This document shows, piece after piece, positions 35,090 through 46,995 of a stretch of 64,000 nucleotides of DNA. Within the stretch, counting starts at the first letter, position 1. The number at the start of each line of letters is the position of its first letter. The translations under genes were made by a program, and so were the position numbers. A model generated the notes under the pieces. That model had not been told where the DNA came from. It saw nothing but the letters and a program-made list of their open reading frames with translations, and ran no database searches. The stretch is from Tolypeutes matacus (Eukaryota > Chordata > Mammalia > Cingulata > Chlamyphoridae): positions 46,266,985 to 46,330,984 of the forward strand of contig JAKSZT010053928.1 in NCBI GenBank assembly GCA_026826555.1, given 5' to 3'.

Positions 35090-35690
35090 ACTATCATAAT
35101 AATTTTTAACTAATCATAATGTCTGATGTAGCTCATAACTCTGATCCATTTTACTTCTGTTTTACATATTGCCTTTCTTCCTGAAGGATAGTTTGGATCA
35201 ATTCAGTCCTCCCTCCCACATTCCATCTCCCCATCCTCACTAAAAGCTCCTGAAATTCTCCCCATCACTAGAAGATCAAAACTCAAATTCCTTGTGCTGG
35301 CTGTGACTTCCTACATCTATCTCCTCTAAGAAACTGGTCAGCTTGACATTTTATAAACATTTGATAACACACCACCAGGTTTTGTTCACCCTGTTCCTTG
35401 GAATAAATATTCTTCTTCTCACAGTTACCATCTTGGCATGTTCCAGTGCCATCAGGTTCCAACACAAATGTCTCTCTTTATGTTAGTGCTTCACCTAGGA
35501 CCTCAGCAAGCAATAAACTCTCCTATGAATCTCTCATTGCACAGTCCAACTTTCTTTAGCCCTTAGCATCTTTTGCTCTGTTCTGTGTTTTCTCTCCCCT
35601 CTGGGGCAGAGGATGTAAAATATCGTTGTATTCCTAATACTTTCTTGCAAAAGGTATGAACTAAGTCAATGTTTGTTGAAATAAATGAAT
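35090..35690 (+). repeat. L2 LINE 3' fragment
   Basis: The longest L2 piece in the window: 'gaagatcaaaactcaaattc', 'ggttttgttcaccctgttcc', 'catcttggcatgttccagtg', 'ttctctcccctctggggcag', and the closing 'gtcaatgtttgttgaaataa'. The 60-codon minus frame at 35283-35465 is noise. Confidence 0.65.
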
Positions 35691-36936
35691 TCCTGAGTAA
35701 ACATTTTGGAACAAAGCATTTTAGAATTAAGCGTATAGTTAAATGTCACGTCCATTTTCTTACACACTCATATAGATTTAACTGTAAATTTTGTATCCGA
35801 CTCTCACTTGTCTTTGCCATCTTCCTTTATCCTGATAAACATCACAGGATTATAATAATTGTGCTTGCTTTTTCTATCATTTACTGTATCTATTCATCTA
35901 TTTACCATGCTTGGAGTACTTGAATTTCTAGTGGCAATTAATATAAAATTTTTTTTGTTAAATTTCATATGCTTTTTCATTTATTGAGTTGCAAACTGTG
36001 TGTTTGTGGAATGCTCCCATAGTATTTGCTTTTGCAGTTTAGATGGATTACTTAAGAATTAGGAGAAGGGGGAATTAAAGGATATACAGTATAGCACAGC
36101 AAAGGATTGTTTCCTTAGTAACTAAAACTAAAGTAATGCAGAGACACCAGGAACTGGAGCTTGCTTTGAAATCTTACCCTGTGAGCAACTTAGACTTGAA
36201 AAAATAAAATGGAAATTGGCTAAAGAGAGTCGAAATCATAAGGGAAGCATATTAAACTAGCCCCAGTCTGCATGGCCAGGTGTGGCACAGCAGGATTTAC
36301 AGAGTAAAGAAAGTTACCCTTGGATTTTTTCAGGTTGCAAAACAACACAAGTATAATTTTATTTCTATAGTCAATCTGTATTTCAGAAAGACAAGTTTCA
36401 TTATAAGATCAAGAAAATGAAAGTAGAGTTGTAATTAGGAGAGTTATCAAGTGGGTAGCAAGTCCCTTGCTAGAAAATGGATTAATTGTTGCCACTTGAC
36501 CTGTGGGTTTGAGTGTTTTGGGGATCTTGGATAACTAGACCATGGAGGGTGAACCTCCAGCCAGGAGTTAATTCCCCTCCTCAGACAAATGTCGTCATCT
36601 TGCTTTCTGTATTTATTACTCTGGTCATTGAAATTAAAGCCTGGGAGGAAAAGACCCCTAAGCCCAGCCACTCTAGAATAAAGCCTTTCCAAGGATTGGA
36701 GCAGAGAAGGAGCTGTGAAGAATGATTCACGAGCTAACCACATGAAGGGCACAGTAGGGAATTGGTTTTATCACTCAGGTTATATAGCTCAGGTGAACCA
36801 GGACTAAAATTTGCCCCCAGACTGACTGTGCTTTTTTCCTCCCTCTTTTCCCTTTTCTTCTACACTTTTGTCCTCACTCCAAGGAGCCTGCCACAGCATC
36901 AGGACGATTCTTATGATTTTGATTATATTTTCTCCC
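35691..36936. other. Unique sequence
   Basis: No recognised element. Opposed frames at 36447-36752 and 36513-36725 overlap and have no features. Confidence 0.4.
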
Positions 36937-36937
36937 T

Positions 36938-37349
36938 GCCATTGCACTTTTAAAAAATATTTATTTTATTTATTTCTCCCCCTGCCTCATTGTTTTGTGC
37001 TCTCTGTCTGTTCTCTGTGTGTTCTTCTGTGTCTGCTTGTCTTCTCTTTAGGTGGCACCGGGAACCGATCCTGGGACCTTCTGGAGTGGGAGAGAGGCTC
37101 TCAATCACTTGCACCACCTCAGCTCCCTGGTCTGCTGCATTTCTTATTATTTCTCCTCTGTGTCTCTTTTTGTTGTGTATTTTGCTATGCCTGCTCTCTG
37201 CGAGGGCCAGCTCTCTGCTCAGGCCAGCTTCCCACGCAGGCCAGCTTGCCTTTCACCAGGAGGCCCTGGGAATCACACCCTGGATCTCCTATATGGTAGA
37301 CGAGAGCCCAATTTCTTGAGCCACATCTGTTTTCCTTGCCATTGCATTT
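36938..37349 (-). mobile_element. Dimeric DAS-SINE with near-perfect target-site duplication
   Basis: tgccattgcacttt at 36938-36950 is mirrored by tgccattgcattt at 37338-37349. The antisense insert has two tRNA-like heads, at about 37052-37130 ('ggcaccgggaaccgatcct') and about 37258-37335 ('ctgggaatcacaccctgg'), and a TTTA-type tail remnant at the low end. Three overlapping plus frames of 99-143 codons (36868-37351) come from this SINE. Confidence 0.85.
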
Positions 37350-38681
37350 AATCTCTGCTTCCCTGTAACTTTTCCCTTCTTCCACCCATTGGAAGAGGCC
37401 AACTTTAACATAAATGTGCTATTTATTGAATGTGTTGCATTAATTGTTCATCACTTTAAGGAAGAAAATAGTGTGTGTGTTTTTTTTACTGCCGTTAAAA
37501 TATAAGTGCTTTTTCACAGCTAACCCTTCATTTTCACTCTCCCAGCCCCTCCCCTTCCTCCACCTTAATAGCCATTGCTAGAATGGCAATAACCAACACA
37601 CACATTTGCATACACATACACACAAGCATGCACAAACACACATGCACACACATAAGCATGTACTCCCAAGGGCACACCTCGTTGCCCACCCTCAGCTTTG
37701 GAATCAGAATGCTCTGGTAGCTGTGGCTTGGCTCCAGATGGGCGGAGTCTTCTTGTTCCTATTAGCCTTTGAGTCCCTAATTCAGCTACTGTGAAAGGCA
37801 CAGGGAAAGAAAGTCTGACTTGACTTAATGATCTGTTTGTTTTGTTTTTCATGAAAAGTAAAAGCCCTGTTTTCAGAGCCTCTGACTTGTAAACCTAAAA
37901 ATGGAACTTTCAGTGCTGATGAAAACCAATGACAAATGTGTTGTCCCAAACATTCCAGAAGAGGTAGCAAGTGGGAAAGCCCCAGTTTTTAGCATAATGT
38001 TTGGCACCACAATAAAGCTTTACTGGGGAAAAATATGTGTGTGTGTGTGTGTGTGTGTATACACATGTGAGTTTGGATAAGACAATTGATCTAGATGTCA
38101 TTTCTCATTAAAAAAATTAGGGTATCGAATAAGGTCAGTAATTCTGTGATATCTTTTCCATTCTTTTATCTGTTCTCTTGTTCGTTCGTTTACATTCATC
38201 CGTGCAGCATTCATCAAGTATGTATGGAAAAGCCTACCATTTTCTAGGCCTTGTGCTCAAAAAGTTTAGATGACAACATAGGAGAGATACATTTGAACAT
38301 TTGAAAACACAAATCACCCCAAGGGTAACAGATGATTTTGTTCTTTTAAACATTCACAGTGCTTTATAAAATAACCACTTAACACTTTCTCCTGGGTTTT
38401 ACTTCCACATCCTGTCTCTTTTTAATGAGTCAAGGTGCTCAGGGAAAGGACTGTTGCCCACCTGGGCTTGGTGTAACCAAGTAACCGTCCACGCGATGGC
38501 CTAGCCAGGTCTTGTGGGGCCCAGCACCTATTTCAGTTTTCACTGTGCAGTCTTGGAACTGCTCTAAGCCTCTTTCCTTTTATCTTTGTCACTCTACTAC
38601 CCTTTAACTAAAGGTTTCATCTCGGACAAGTAATTTCTTAAGACCGTTTTGGTCATACCTCACCTACCCTCTTTTAAGTGT
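37350..38681. other. Unique sequence with CA/GT repeats
   Basis: Contains a CA-rich stretch at about 37595-37660 and a pure (GT)11 at 38037-38058. Frames on both strands at 37565-37970 arise from these and the neighbouring unique DNA. Confidence 0.5.
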
Positions 38682-38917
38682 AAGAAAGTTATTCTTTTTT
38701 TTTTTTTTTTTTTTTAAAAGATTTTATTTATTTTTTTTTTTATTTATTCATTCATTTATCCCCCCCTTGCTGCTTGTGCTCGCTGGGTCAGCTAACCACG
38801 CCGTGCGGGCGGGCTTGCCTTCACCAGGAGGCCCCGGGAACCGAACCCAGGGCCTCCCATATGGTAAACGGGAGCCCTACTGATTGAGCCACAGCCGCTT
38901 CCCAAGAAAGTTATTCT
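38682..38917 (-). mobile_element. Young monomeric DAS-SINE with perfect 14-bp target-site duplication
   Basis: aagaaagttattct occurs at 38682-38695 and 38904-38917 without a mismatch. The 208-base antisense insert has the cleanest head in the window: read on the minus strand it has an A-box-like 'tggctcaatcagtaggg' and a consensus-like B box GGTTCGGTTCC, then a CpG-rich body near 38790-38815, then a long A-rich tail. Intact CpGs, a perfect duplication and a long tail point to the most recent insertion here. Confidence 0.95.
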
Positions 38918-39854
38918 GATTGTAAATAAGTCAGTTGTCTATAAAGTGAGGGTGTTAGGGCTGCTTAATTAAAGAAAAAGAGTTTAATTAGTTAAAGAAT
39001 AAGTTTAACACCAGATCAGCTGTAGTCTCGGAGGGCCACACGGAGGGAATAATTAGGAAGCTGGCTTCTATTTCTGTACTCAAAGTCTTGAGTCAGTTTT
39101 TTAAAACAGAGAAAGGCAAAACATCTGAGCTTTAACAACCAGGACTCTTGACAAGATTAACCAAGAAAAAAAATCCATTTATCTGATTATTTTACCTTTA
39201 GAGTATTAAAGGATTCAAATTCCCAAGGTTCTCTAATTTTAATGATGCCAAAAGCATTTCCATTTAAGAATCTCAAAGAATTTCACAAACGCAGGCAGTC
39301 ACACATACACATCAAAGCAAGCCCTTTTATCCTTCTTTTTCTGTTTGGTGATATAATCGAGACAAAGAAAGGTTAACAAATATTTTCAACCAACAAAGGC
39401 TGTTTGGTGATAAATGAAGAATATAAGTGACCTTTTGTTCAATTCATTGCTCAAATAGTCAGTCAACATTTTACAAAACTGGTGCAGGCCAATTCCCCTG
39501 AGAATGTATATCTGACTCTTAAGGGACGTATTTTAATATAGAAATGTATAAGAATACGTCCAGACTAATGTTTCAGAAAATAAATAGCAGCATAGATAAT
39601 GTGCTCTGAATTGCAATTTTGTGTATTACATTCCAGGCTGAAATGAGTGAATGGAGAAAATTTTGTTGTTCCTCTTCCAAATAGATTTAGAGCAGTATGT
39701 TATCATCTTTACAGTTTTCCTCTTACAAGTAGAAAAGCTTTCTTTATATTAGCCAACACAATGCAGATTTCAAACGATGCCTAGGTTTCTCATTTTTTCC
39801 TATTAAAAGGAACTCCCCAACATAAAATCATCACTTTCATTCCCTCAAACTTTT
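38918..39854. promoter_or_regulatory. Candidate regulatory unique block
   Basis: Repeat-free sequence with clustered factor-like motifs: 'gctgcttaattaaag', 'ttaattagttaaag' (38965-39000), 'aaaggttaacaaatatttt' (about 39367, HNF1/FOX-like) and 'acattcca' (about 39629, TEAD-like). Motif matches of this length occur by chance, so confidence is low. Confidence 0.2.
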
Positions 39855-40430
39855 TTCTTCTTTTTTTGAAAAAAAAAAAAAAGAATTTATTGAAGTGAAA
39901 CTCAAATAATTTAAAATTAACCATTGCGAAATGAAAACTTCAGGAACACTTAGTGCATCCACAATATTGTGCTACCACCATGCTATCTAGTTTCAAGCTA
40001 TTTTCATCACCCCAAAAAGAAACCCCATATCCATCAAGCAATTGCTTCCCATTCTCCTCTTCCACCAGACCCTGGCAGCCACTATTCTGCTTTATGTCTC
40101 TATTTCATATAAATGGATCATAAAATATGTGGCCTTTTGCATCTGACTTTTTTCACTTAGCATAAGGTTTTCAAGGTTCATCCTTGTTGTATGTCTAAAT
40201 AATATTCCACAGTATGGCTACACTGCATTTTGTTTATCCATTCATCCATGGATGGGCATTTGGGTTGTTTCCATATTTTGGCTCTTGTGAGTAGTGCTGC
40301 TATAAGCATATGCGCACATGAATTTATTTGCCTACTAGTTTTCAATTTTGGGGGAGTGTATACCTAGGTTTGGCATTGTTGGTTCATGTGGTAATTCTAT
40401 ACTTAACTTTTTGAGGAACCTTCAACCTGT
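39855..40430 (-). mobile_element. L1 3' UTR fragment, antisense (old subfamily)
   Basis: Starts with an A/T tail, then the common old-L1 3' UTR wording in antisense: 'ccattgcgaaatgaaaactt', 'ctggcagccactattctgct', 'ataatattccacagtatggc', 'tccatggatgggcatttggg', 'gtggtaattctatacttaac', 'tttttgaggaacc'. It differs from the bipartite copies, so it is from an older L1 lineage. Confidence 0.8.
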
Positions 40431-41437
40431 TTTCCCAGAATATCATTCTTATCTCTTCCCTTTTCAAGGATTCTGCTTTTCCCCTAGTGTTCTTTCTTCA
40501 GCCTTTTCTATTCCTTGCCCACTGATGATTCTACTCACAATGAATTAAGACATTTCTATTGAGCCCTTGTTTTGTAACCAAGGTTGTGGTGGGGAATTCT
40601 TGAGAAGAATAACATCAAACCCTCCCCTTGTGTGGCTTCCACTCTGGCTGAGGAGATGGAAAGAACATCATAGAAACTTTGAGAGACCCACCAGGTGCTA
40701 AATTTTAAGCTACCTGGAAAAGCAATAGGCAGTCAGAGAAGAAAGACCTGATCTATGGATGATGGTTGTCTTCCCTCAAGGCAATGGCATTTCTTATTGG
40801 CTCCTAGCACATTGGACTGAATCGACGGTTACCTGTTTAAGAATATTGCTTTTGTCTTCACTCCCTTGAAACATCTGGGGCCAGTTTCATATCTGTACAC
40901 CTTTTGTCTTCAGCACTAGCCCAGGGCATTATGCATGGTGGTTGCGGGATGTTAATAGCTGAGGTTTCCTCCCAGTGAAACATTGACAGATGACCAGGGA
41001 CTTGGGTTGGCTGATCAAACGTGTGCTGGAGCCTTGGAACTGCAAGCACAAGGCCTGGTGATGGCCTTTTCCACCACTCCCACCCCAAAGCCACTGACTG
41101 CTTATTTGTACTTGTGCAAAACCTGCCTACCCTAAAGTCCTCCCGAGCTCTCTCTACTAGCCAGTGAGAATGTTCTTCTTGGGTAGGGCCAGAGAGAAGG
41201 GAACTATCAAAATGAAAACCTCGATTCTAAGTTATGCCACAAATGCAGGGATTGCAGAGCCATTTATTTTTTAGAATAATAGTTAATATGGCAAGGGCTG
41301 CTCCCTGTAAGTGGTTAACAGTTTGAAATCTGGTGTCCTTCACATATGGGTTGATAATGGAGGTCCCACCCTTTTAATCTTTATGAGGCCTGGTAAATCC
41401 TTGTGTGGTTATGGGGCAATTTGATGTCCAGAAAAGA
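40431..41437. other. Mostly unique sequence
   Basis: Part of 40535-40735 ('attgagcccttgttttgtaa', 'cccttgtgtggcttccactc') may be an ancient repeat. The rest is unrecognised, including a 78-codon minus frame at 40858-41094. Confidence 0.35.
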
Positions 41438-41660
41438 GTATGAGATTTTGGATCAGAAATCCAGGGTTCAAGTCTCGTCCCTGCCACAAATAGGCTCTGT
41501 TGCCTTTGACCAATAATGGAACCACTCAGAATATTTTCAATCGTCTGTAAAATGAGGTGATGCCAAATCTAGGTTGTTGTGGGGATAAGCTAAGATGTTG
41601 CATCTTACAATCATTTTAGAAATTAAAAAGCTCTTTGTAAAGGTGAGTATTATAATTGTT
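41438..41660 (+). repeat. MIR SINE
   Basis: 'cagggttcaagtctcgtccc', 'ctctgttgcctttgaccaat', 'cgtctgtaaaatgaggtgat', 'gttgttgtggggataagcta' and 'aaagctctttgtaaaggtg' follow the MIR order closely. Confidence 0.85.
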
Positions 41661-42094
41661 GTTAATAATCTGTTTCTAGCCAAGTCTCTGCAGGTTGTGT
41701 CAAAAATTTCAATAATAAATGAAAACAGGCCTGGTAAAATGTGATGGTATGAGTATTATAGCACAGTTGCAATTTCAATTTGCCTGATAAATGTGTTCAT
41801 ACAGGGATCCTCATATTGTCCAAAGAAATATTGTATAGGACAACATTTTATTAATCCAGGAAATTATCCACATGTGGCCTTTGTATAACACACACAAGCC
41901 ATAGTTCGCTTATTGTTGTAATTCTCATAATTAAATAAACCAATGATGATGACTTCTCAAAACCTCAGCATTTTTAGTTAAAATATAGGCAAACATCAAT
42001 TACCAGAATGTTGGCAGCTATGGACTAGGTAACTGTAGGTTAACTCTTTTGGTTTCAACATTTACCAGGATTTTAACTACACATATTACATGCC
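41661..42094. other. Unique sequence
   Basis: Nothing recognised. Confidence 0.4.
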
Positions 42095-42275
42095 CTCTAT
42101 TGACCAGAGACATTGAATTCTCTCCCAAAACCGTTGAGGTAGCAATTCAGATTTGGATTTTCATAGAAAATCTGCCTCAGGTTTCACAGGCAGTAAATAG
42201 TATTACCTGGGTCTCCCCAAGCCCAGTGCTCTTTCCATTGCCCCACCACACTGAAGTTTCATTCAAAGTAGAATA
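42095..42275 (-). repeat. MIR SINE, antisense
   Basis: 'ctcaggtttcacaggcagta', 'acctgggtctccccaagccc' and 'agtgctctttccattgcccc' follow the antisense MIR order. Confidence 0.55.
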
Positions 42276-42589
42276 GCTGGTGGAGGGACTTAGGTCAATC
42301 TTGCTTTGACTTACTCTAAGCCTCACATCACAATGAGATGTTGGGGCTGTGACACGTGCATAGATCCCATAATCTCAAACTGGGAATGAGACTTGAACTA
42401 CAGTCGGTAGGAACCTGAAGACATCAGTTTTACAAATAAGTGTTTTTAAATGCACCCATTTTGTGATGGGTAAAGTTCTAAAGTTCGTCTGCCTATTTCT
42501 CAATGTGGACATTCATTTCTATATGCAGCTTTGTAAATAATTTTTTAAAACCTGTAACAAGATTTACCAGTGCTGCTTACTCCAAATGA
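42276..42589. other. Unique sequence
   Basis: Nothing recognised. Confidence 0.4.
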
Positions 42590-42830
42590 GTTTGATTACT
42601 GATTAATCAGAATAGTTAGTGTGAGTGAATGGCTGCTATAATGTGAATAATTGTAAACGTTGACTCCCTGGTCCCTCTTGAAAACAAGCTGGCTCAGCCA
42701 GCTTAATGAGGTTTTCCTGGAGTGTTTACAAATTTTAAATAATTAAAATTAAATTGAATCGAAGTCCTTTGTAATTATAGCTGCAATTACATCATTAGCA
42801 TCCAGGCAATTGGAAGGGGGTTGGGGCAGA
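42590..42830. promoter_or_regulatory. Candidate conserved non-coding element with 19-bp palindrome
   Basis: Unique block with a perfect inverted repeat AAGCTGGCT-C-AGCCAGCTT at 42686-42704, followed at 42722-42815 by closely spaced homeodomain-type cores ('aaataattaaaattaaattg', 'gtaattatagctgcaattac', 'ccaggcaattgg'). The combination of a palindrome, dense TAATTA/CAATTA cores and lack of any repeat is the best regulatory-looking signal in the window. No coding frame fits. Confidence 0.35.
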
Positions 42831-43187
42831 TGAGTACTTTCAGGTTCAAATTCAAAACAGTTATTTTCAAGACTACTGGATATTTTCAAAAGTTTCTCAT
42901 TTTAGTTACCCACAGGAAGAATACTTGGAGAGTTCATAATCTAGCACATTTTCATTCATTGTTGTTTTCAAACATATACAAATCTGATTCACTTCATAGG
43001 AAGGTTTTTAGGGATCATCAATCTTGGCAACTTCAATGAATATTAAAAGCTCATGAGGAAGAAACTGGGCATGAATATGTGGGGGTGGGGTGGTGAGGGC
43101 TGCAGAAACACTGTCTATAGAGAGGTTTTTACAAAGTACCTAACAGCAGCATTTATAATCTGGTTCTTAAAAAAAGGCTTTGGCTTG
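42831..43187. other. Unique sequence
   Basis: Nothing recognised; the 72-codon plus frame at 42821-43039 has no features. Confidence 0.4.
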
Positions 43188-43231
43188 GAATGAATGAATG
43201 AATGAATGAATGAATGAATGAATGAATGAAT
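43188..43231. repeat. (GAAT)11 microsatellite
   Basis: Eleven uninterrupted GAAT units. Perfect tetranucleotide arrays of this length usually vary between individuals. The Ile-His-Ser repeats in the minus frame at 43115-43375 are an artefact. Confidence 0.98.
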
Positions 43232-43599
43232 AACATTCCCATCAAGTTCGCATTGTGGGCATGACAAGAAGCCTGGAATAGAGGGCAGGATACAATGTGC
43301 AATCATCGTGACCAGCTGAAGTAGCCAGAAACAAATGTAATTGAATTTACTCAGCATGAGTGCAGAATATTGCACTTTAAGTGGGTCTCTGCGGCCAAAG
43401 AGGGAAACAAGGGCAAATCACTCTGAAATTCTTCCTTGGCATGCATTATTTTTATAATACAACCTATCAATTTACTTGGATTGTGGAGATGGACCCCAAA
43501 TATGATAGGCAGGTACAAGGATACTTGGCTATGCTAACAGCAACAAAAAGAGCAACATGTTCTCCTGATGCCCTTTTACTTTTACTACATATTTATGGC
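43232..43599. other. Unique sequence
   Basis: Nothing recognised; the plus frame at 43381-43617 has no features. Confidence 0.4.
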
Positions 43600-44198
43600 C
43601 CCACAGTCCATATGTAGTATTGTTTTCCAGTTATTGAACATCATAAAAGTGGTGACAAACCCTATGTATTCTTCTGCAACTTCCTCTCTTTTGACTCTAC
43701 ATTTTGCTTGTGAGATTTATGCATGCTGATAGTACTTTTGTTTTTTATGCAGTATAGTATTTTATCAAATGGGTGAGGCAGAATTCTTTATTCATTGTGG
43801 CTCTTACAAACAACACTTATGAACTTTCTTGGCATATCTCCTTGAGCACATGAGTGAGAGTTTCTCCAGGTGCTTGTAATAAGTAGGAGTGTAATTGCAG
43901 TTTTGTTGATCATGGGTTACTTAGCTTTTTTGTTGTTGAGTTGTAGGAGTCCTTTATGTATTCTGGAGATTATACCCTTGCAGATATATGATTTGCAAAT
44001 AATTTCTCACATTTTGTAGGTTGTCTTTTTTACTTTCTTGATCAAGAAACCTTTGTTACGCAAAACTTTATAATTTTTTATGAAGTCTCACATCTGTTTT
44101 TCTTTTGTTGCTTGTGGTTTTAGTGTAAAATTTGAGAAACCACTGCCAAACACAAGGTCCTGAAGATATTTTCCGTGTTTTCTTCTAGGATTTTTTAT

Positions 44199-46624
44199 TT
44201 TTTGTAATTTTTTTTATTTTTAAAGAAGATTTAGATTACATAAATATTATATAAAAAATATAAGGTATTCCCATATGCCTCACTCCCTCCCCCCTCCCAC
44301 TCTCCCACACCAACAACATCCCTTGTTAGTGTGGCACATTTGTCACAATTGATGACCCCACATCAAAGCATTGCCACCAACCAGGGACCACAGTCTAAAT
44401 TATAGTTTACACTCTGTCCCACACAATTTTGTAAGTTATGACAAAATATACAATGGCCTTCCTCTGTCACTGCAGTGTCATGCAGGACAAATCCAACATC
44501 CTAAAAATGCCCTGATACCACACACATTCCTCCCTCTCCCATCCCTCAGAACCCCCAGTGGCCACCGCCCCTACATCAATGACAAGAGTTCTTCCATTTC
44601 TAGAATAACAATAAGTCTACAGTAGAACAATAATAAGTCTACTCCCCAATCCTGAGGACCCTGGAATGGCAATGCCCACCCTGCCTCCAACTGAGAGGGG
44701 GCCTAGATCCTGTGGAGCAGATGGATGGAGACATCCTGCCCACAGTTGTAGACACTCTCTGTTCTCCAGGATGGGTGCCATCCACCATCATCTCCCCACC
44801 AGCTGTCCTGGGTGAGTCCAATGAACCGGAGAGTAGGCATTGCAACCCTGCTGAAATTCAGGGCTCAACTGACACATGAATGAACCAAAGATCCAAGTCT
44901 CCAGAACATAGATTTATAAATTATAGTGCCAATTATAGGTTCAAATAAAAGAGACAGAAAAGCCACAGGTAGAGAACCTACAAATGAGTCTAACTCTGTT
45001 ATACTGTGGAGCATAAACTCCAAACAAGGCCCACTGACAGGGTGCCAAATTCCTGAGCTGTCTGCCCTGCATATAGTTTCTGGATATCTTGAGAGCCCTC
45101 AGGAGCCCCACCATTCGAGGCACTCTTCACTGTGGCAGTCAATGAGATCCTGCTGAGACCTGCACAAGCACGACCTCTGGGATAACCTCCCGACTCACTT
45201 TGAAATCTCTTAGCCATAAAAACTCATTTGTATTTACCATGAACCCTTTTGGTCAAGTTCTTTTTCCAAATGCAATAATCATTTGGTGCCAGAGAGGCTC
45301 ACCCCCGGGAGTCATGCCCCGTGCCTGAGGGAAGGCAGTGTGTTTATATGCTGAGTTTGGCTTAGAGGCCACATTTGAGCAACAAGGAGACTCTCGGGAG
45401 GTAACTCCCAGGCAGTACATAATACTAGGCCAAGTCTCAATCTTACAAGAAAAGGTCCATAAGTACAGTCTTCAACATCAAGGGCCCGGCATAATGGTCC
45501 GTCCTCCTCCACTAGACACTGCTCCTGCACTGGGAGGATTCCCAATATCCTACCAGAGAAAGCAGCAGAACTCCCCAGGATGGGAGCTCAACACTCCCAA
45601 CCTGCACCAGCGATCTTCCCTCACCACTGTTGTGATCCCTCTGTGATCCAAAACCTCTCCAAAAATGAAGCCAATGAAATAACCAAATAAAATTAACAAG
45701 AAAATGAAATAATAATTTTAAAAATAACTGATAAAATACAAAAATTAAAACAGTTTGAAATAATAAAAAATAAAAATTTTAGGCATTGTGTCTTTTATCA
45801 CTGTAAGATCTGTTGTCTTGTATGTACAGTGACACTGTCCTCCAAATATTCCCCCAGTGTCTCACTTTTTTCATTATATCTTCAAAGGAACCCTAGGACA
45901 CAGAAAAGTCACATAGAGAATACAGGTGTTTCCCATATATCCAATGCCCTCCCTCCTTTCCCCTCTCCCTTGTTAATAACGTTTTACATGCAGATGGTAA
46001 ATTTGTTACAATTGGTATACAAATATTGAAGCATTGCTACTAACCATGGTCAATGGTTTACATTATTGCTTACATTTTGGATTGTGCACTTTTATAGGTT
46101 TTGACAAAGTTTGAATTTGAAGTGGCTTATATCCGTTATTGCAAGATCATGGCGAACAATTCTAATGACCTAAAAATGCCCTACATTCCATCTATTCTAG
46201 TCTTCCCTCCACCTCCGCTCAGAATCTGTGTGTGGTAATCACTCTTTCAATTTTTGAAGCATAAGATTCATAGTTACTTGCAATATATTGAGGGCTTGAC
46301 ATATTGGTCTGTTTTCTTTTATTAGGCACTGCCTATGCTCTTGAGGGATTCTTGTCCCTCTTATTGAGAGCATAGCAGGACTCTCTAGGATGGGAGTTTA
46401 ATATTTTCTTGTTTATTGTGTGGTTCTCCACCCACTAATATAACACACTCTGACAAGATGAACACTTAGATATTCCTTAGAAGACTACCCCAGGTGTACC
46501 CTATCCCATACCCCCCCATCCCCAACACCCTACACCAGTAGCCCTCCCCTGCCATATTTGCCAAAAGAACATTTCCAACATTATAGTTTTAACCACTGAC
46601 CTGCAAATCCCCAGAGTACATCTG
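44199..46624 (-). mobile_element. L1 3' end, antisense, bipartite copy 3, nested in older L1
   Basis: Same layout as copies 1 and 2: tail and module 1 (about 44199-45655; 'catcccttgttagtgtggca', 'gtcatgccccgtgcctgagg', 'ccaggatgggagctcaacac'), linker (45655-45785), module 2 (about 45786-46624; 'ggtaaatttgttacaattgg', 'attgagggcttgacatattg', 'taggatgggagtttaatatt', 'cccaacaccctacaccagta'). Here module 2 runs further than in the other copies and so shows that it ends like module 1. The flanks ttctaggattttttat (44183-44198) and ctctaggagttttata (46625-46640) are a likely decayed target-site duplication. Confidence 0.8.
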
Positions 46625-46995
46625 CTCTAGGAGTTTTATAGTTTCAGTTTCTTATATTTATGTCTTTGATTCAATTTTTGTATATGGTGTGAAGTAGGGG
46701 TCCACCTTCATTCTTTTGAATATGGACATTCAGTTCTCCCAGCACCATTGAAGAGACTGTTCTTTCTCCACTGGGTGGGCTTGGTACCCTTGTCAAAATT
46801 TAGTTGGCCAAGGGTGTGAGAGTTTATTTCTGAGCTCCCAACTCGATCCCATTGGTCTATGTCTGTCTTTGTTCCAGTACCCCTCTGTTTCCATTACTGT
46901 AGCTTTGTAGTAAGTTTTAAAATCAGGAAGTGTTAGTCCTCCAACTTTGTACTTCTATTTCATGATGGTTTTGGCTATTTGTAACCACTTACTTT

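Noticed and set aside
36868..37351. Three overlapping plus frames of 99-143 codons
   Set aside because: All lie in the dimeric SINE at 36938-37349.
38840..38903. A tRNA gene (A-box and B-box-like words)
   Set aside because: These are the head of a DAS-SINE with target-site duplications; the cloverleaf is not complete. The same applies to the other SINE heads.
43188..43231. CRISPR-like regular repeat
   Set aside because: Uniform tetranucleotide without spacers in a mammalian genome.
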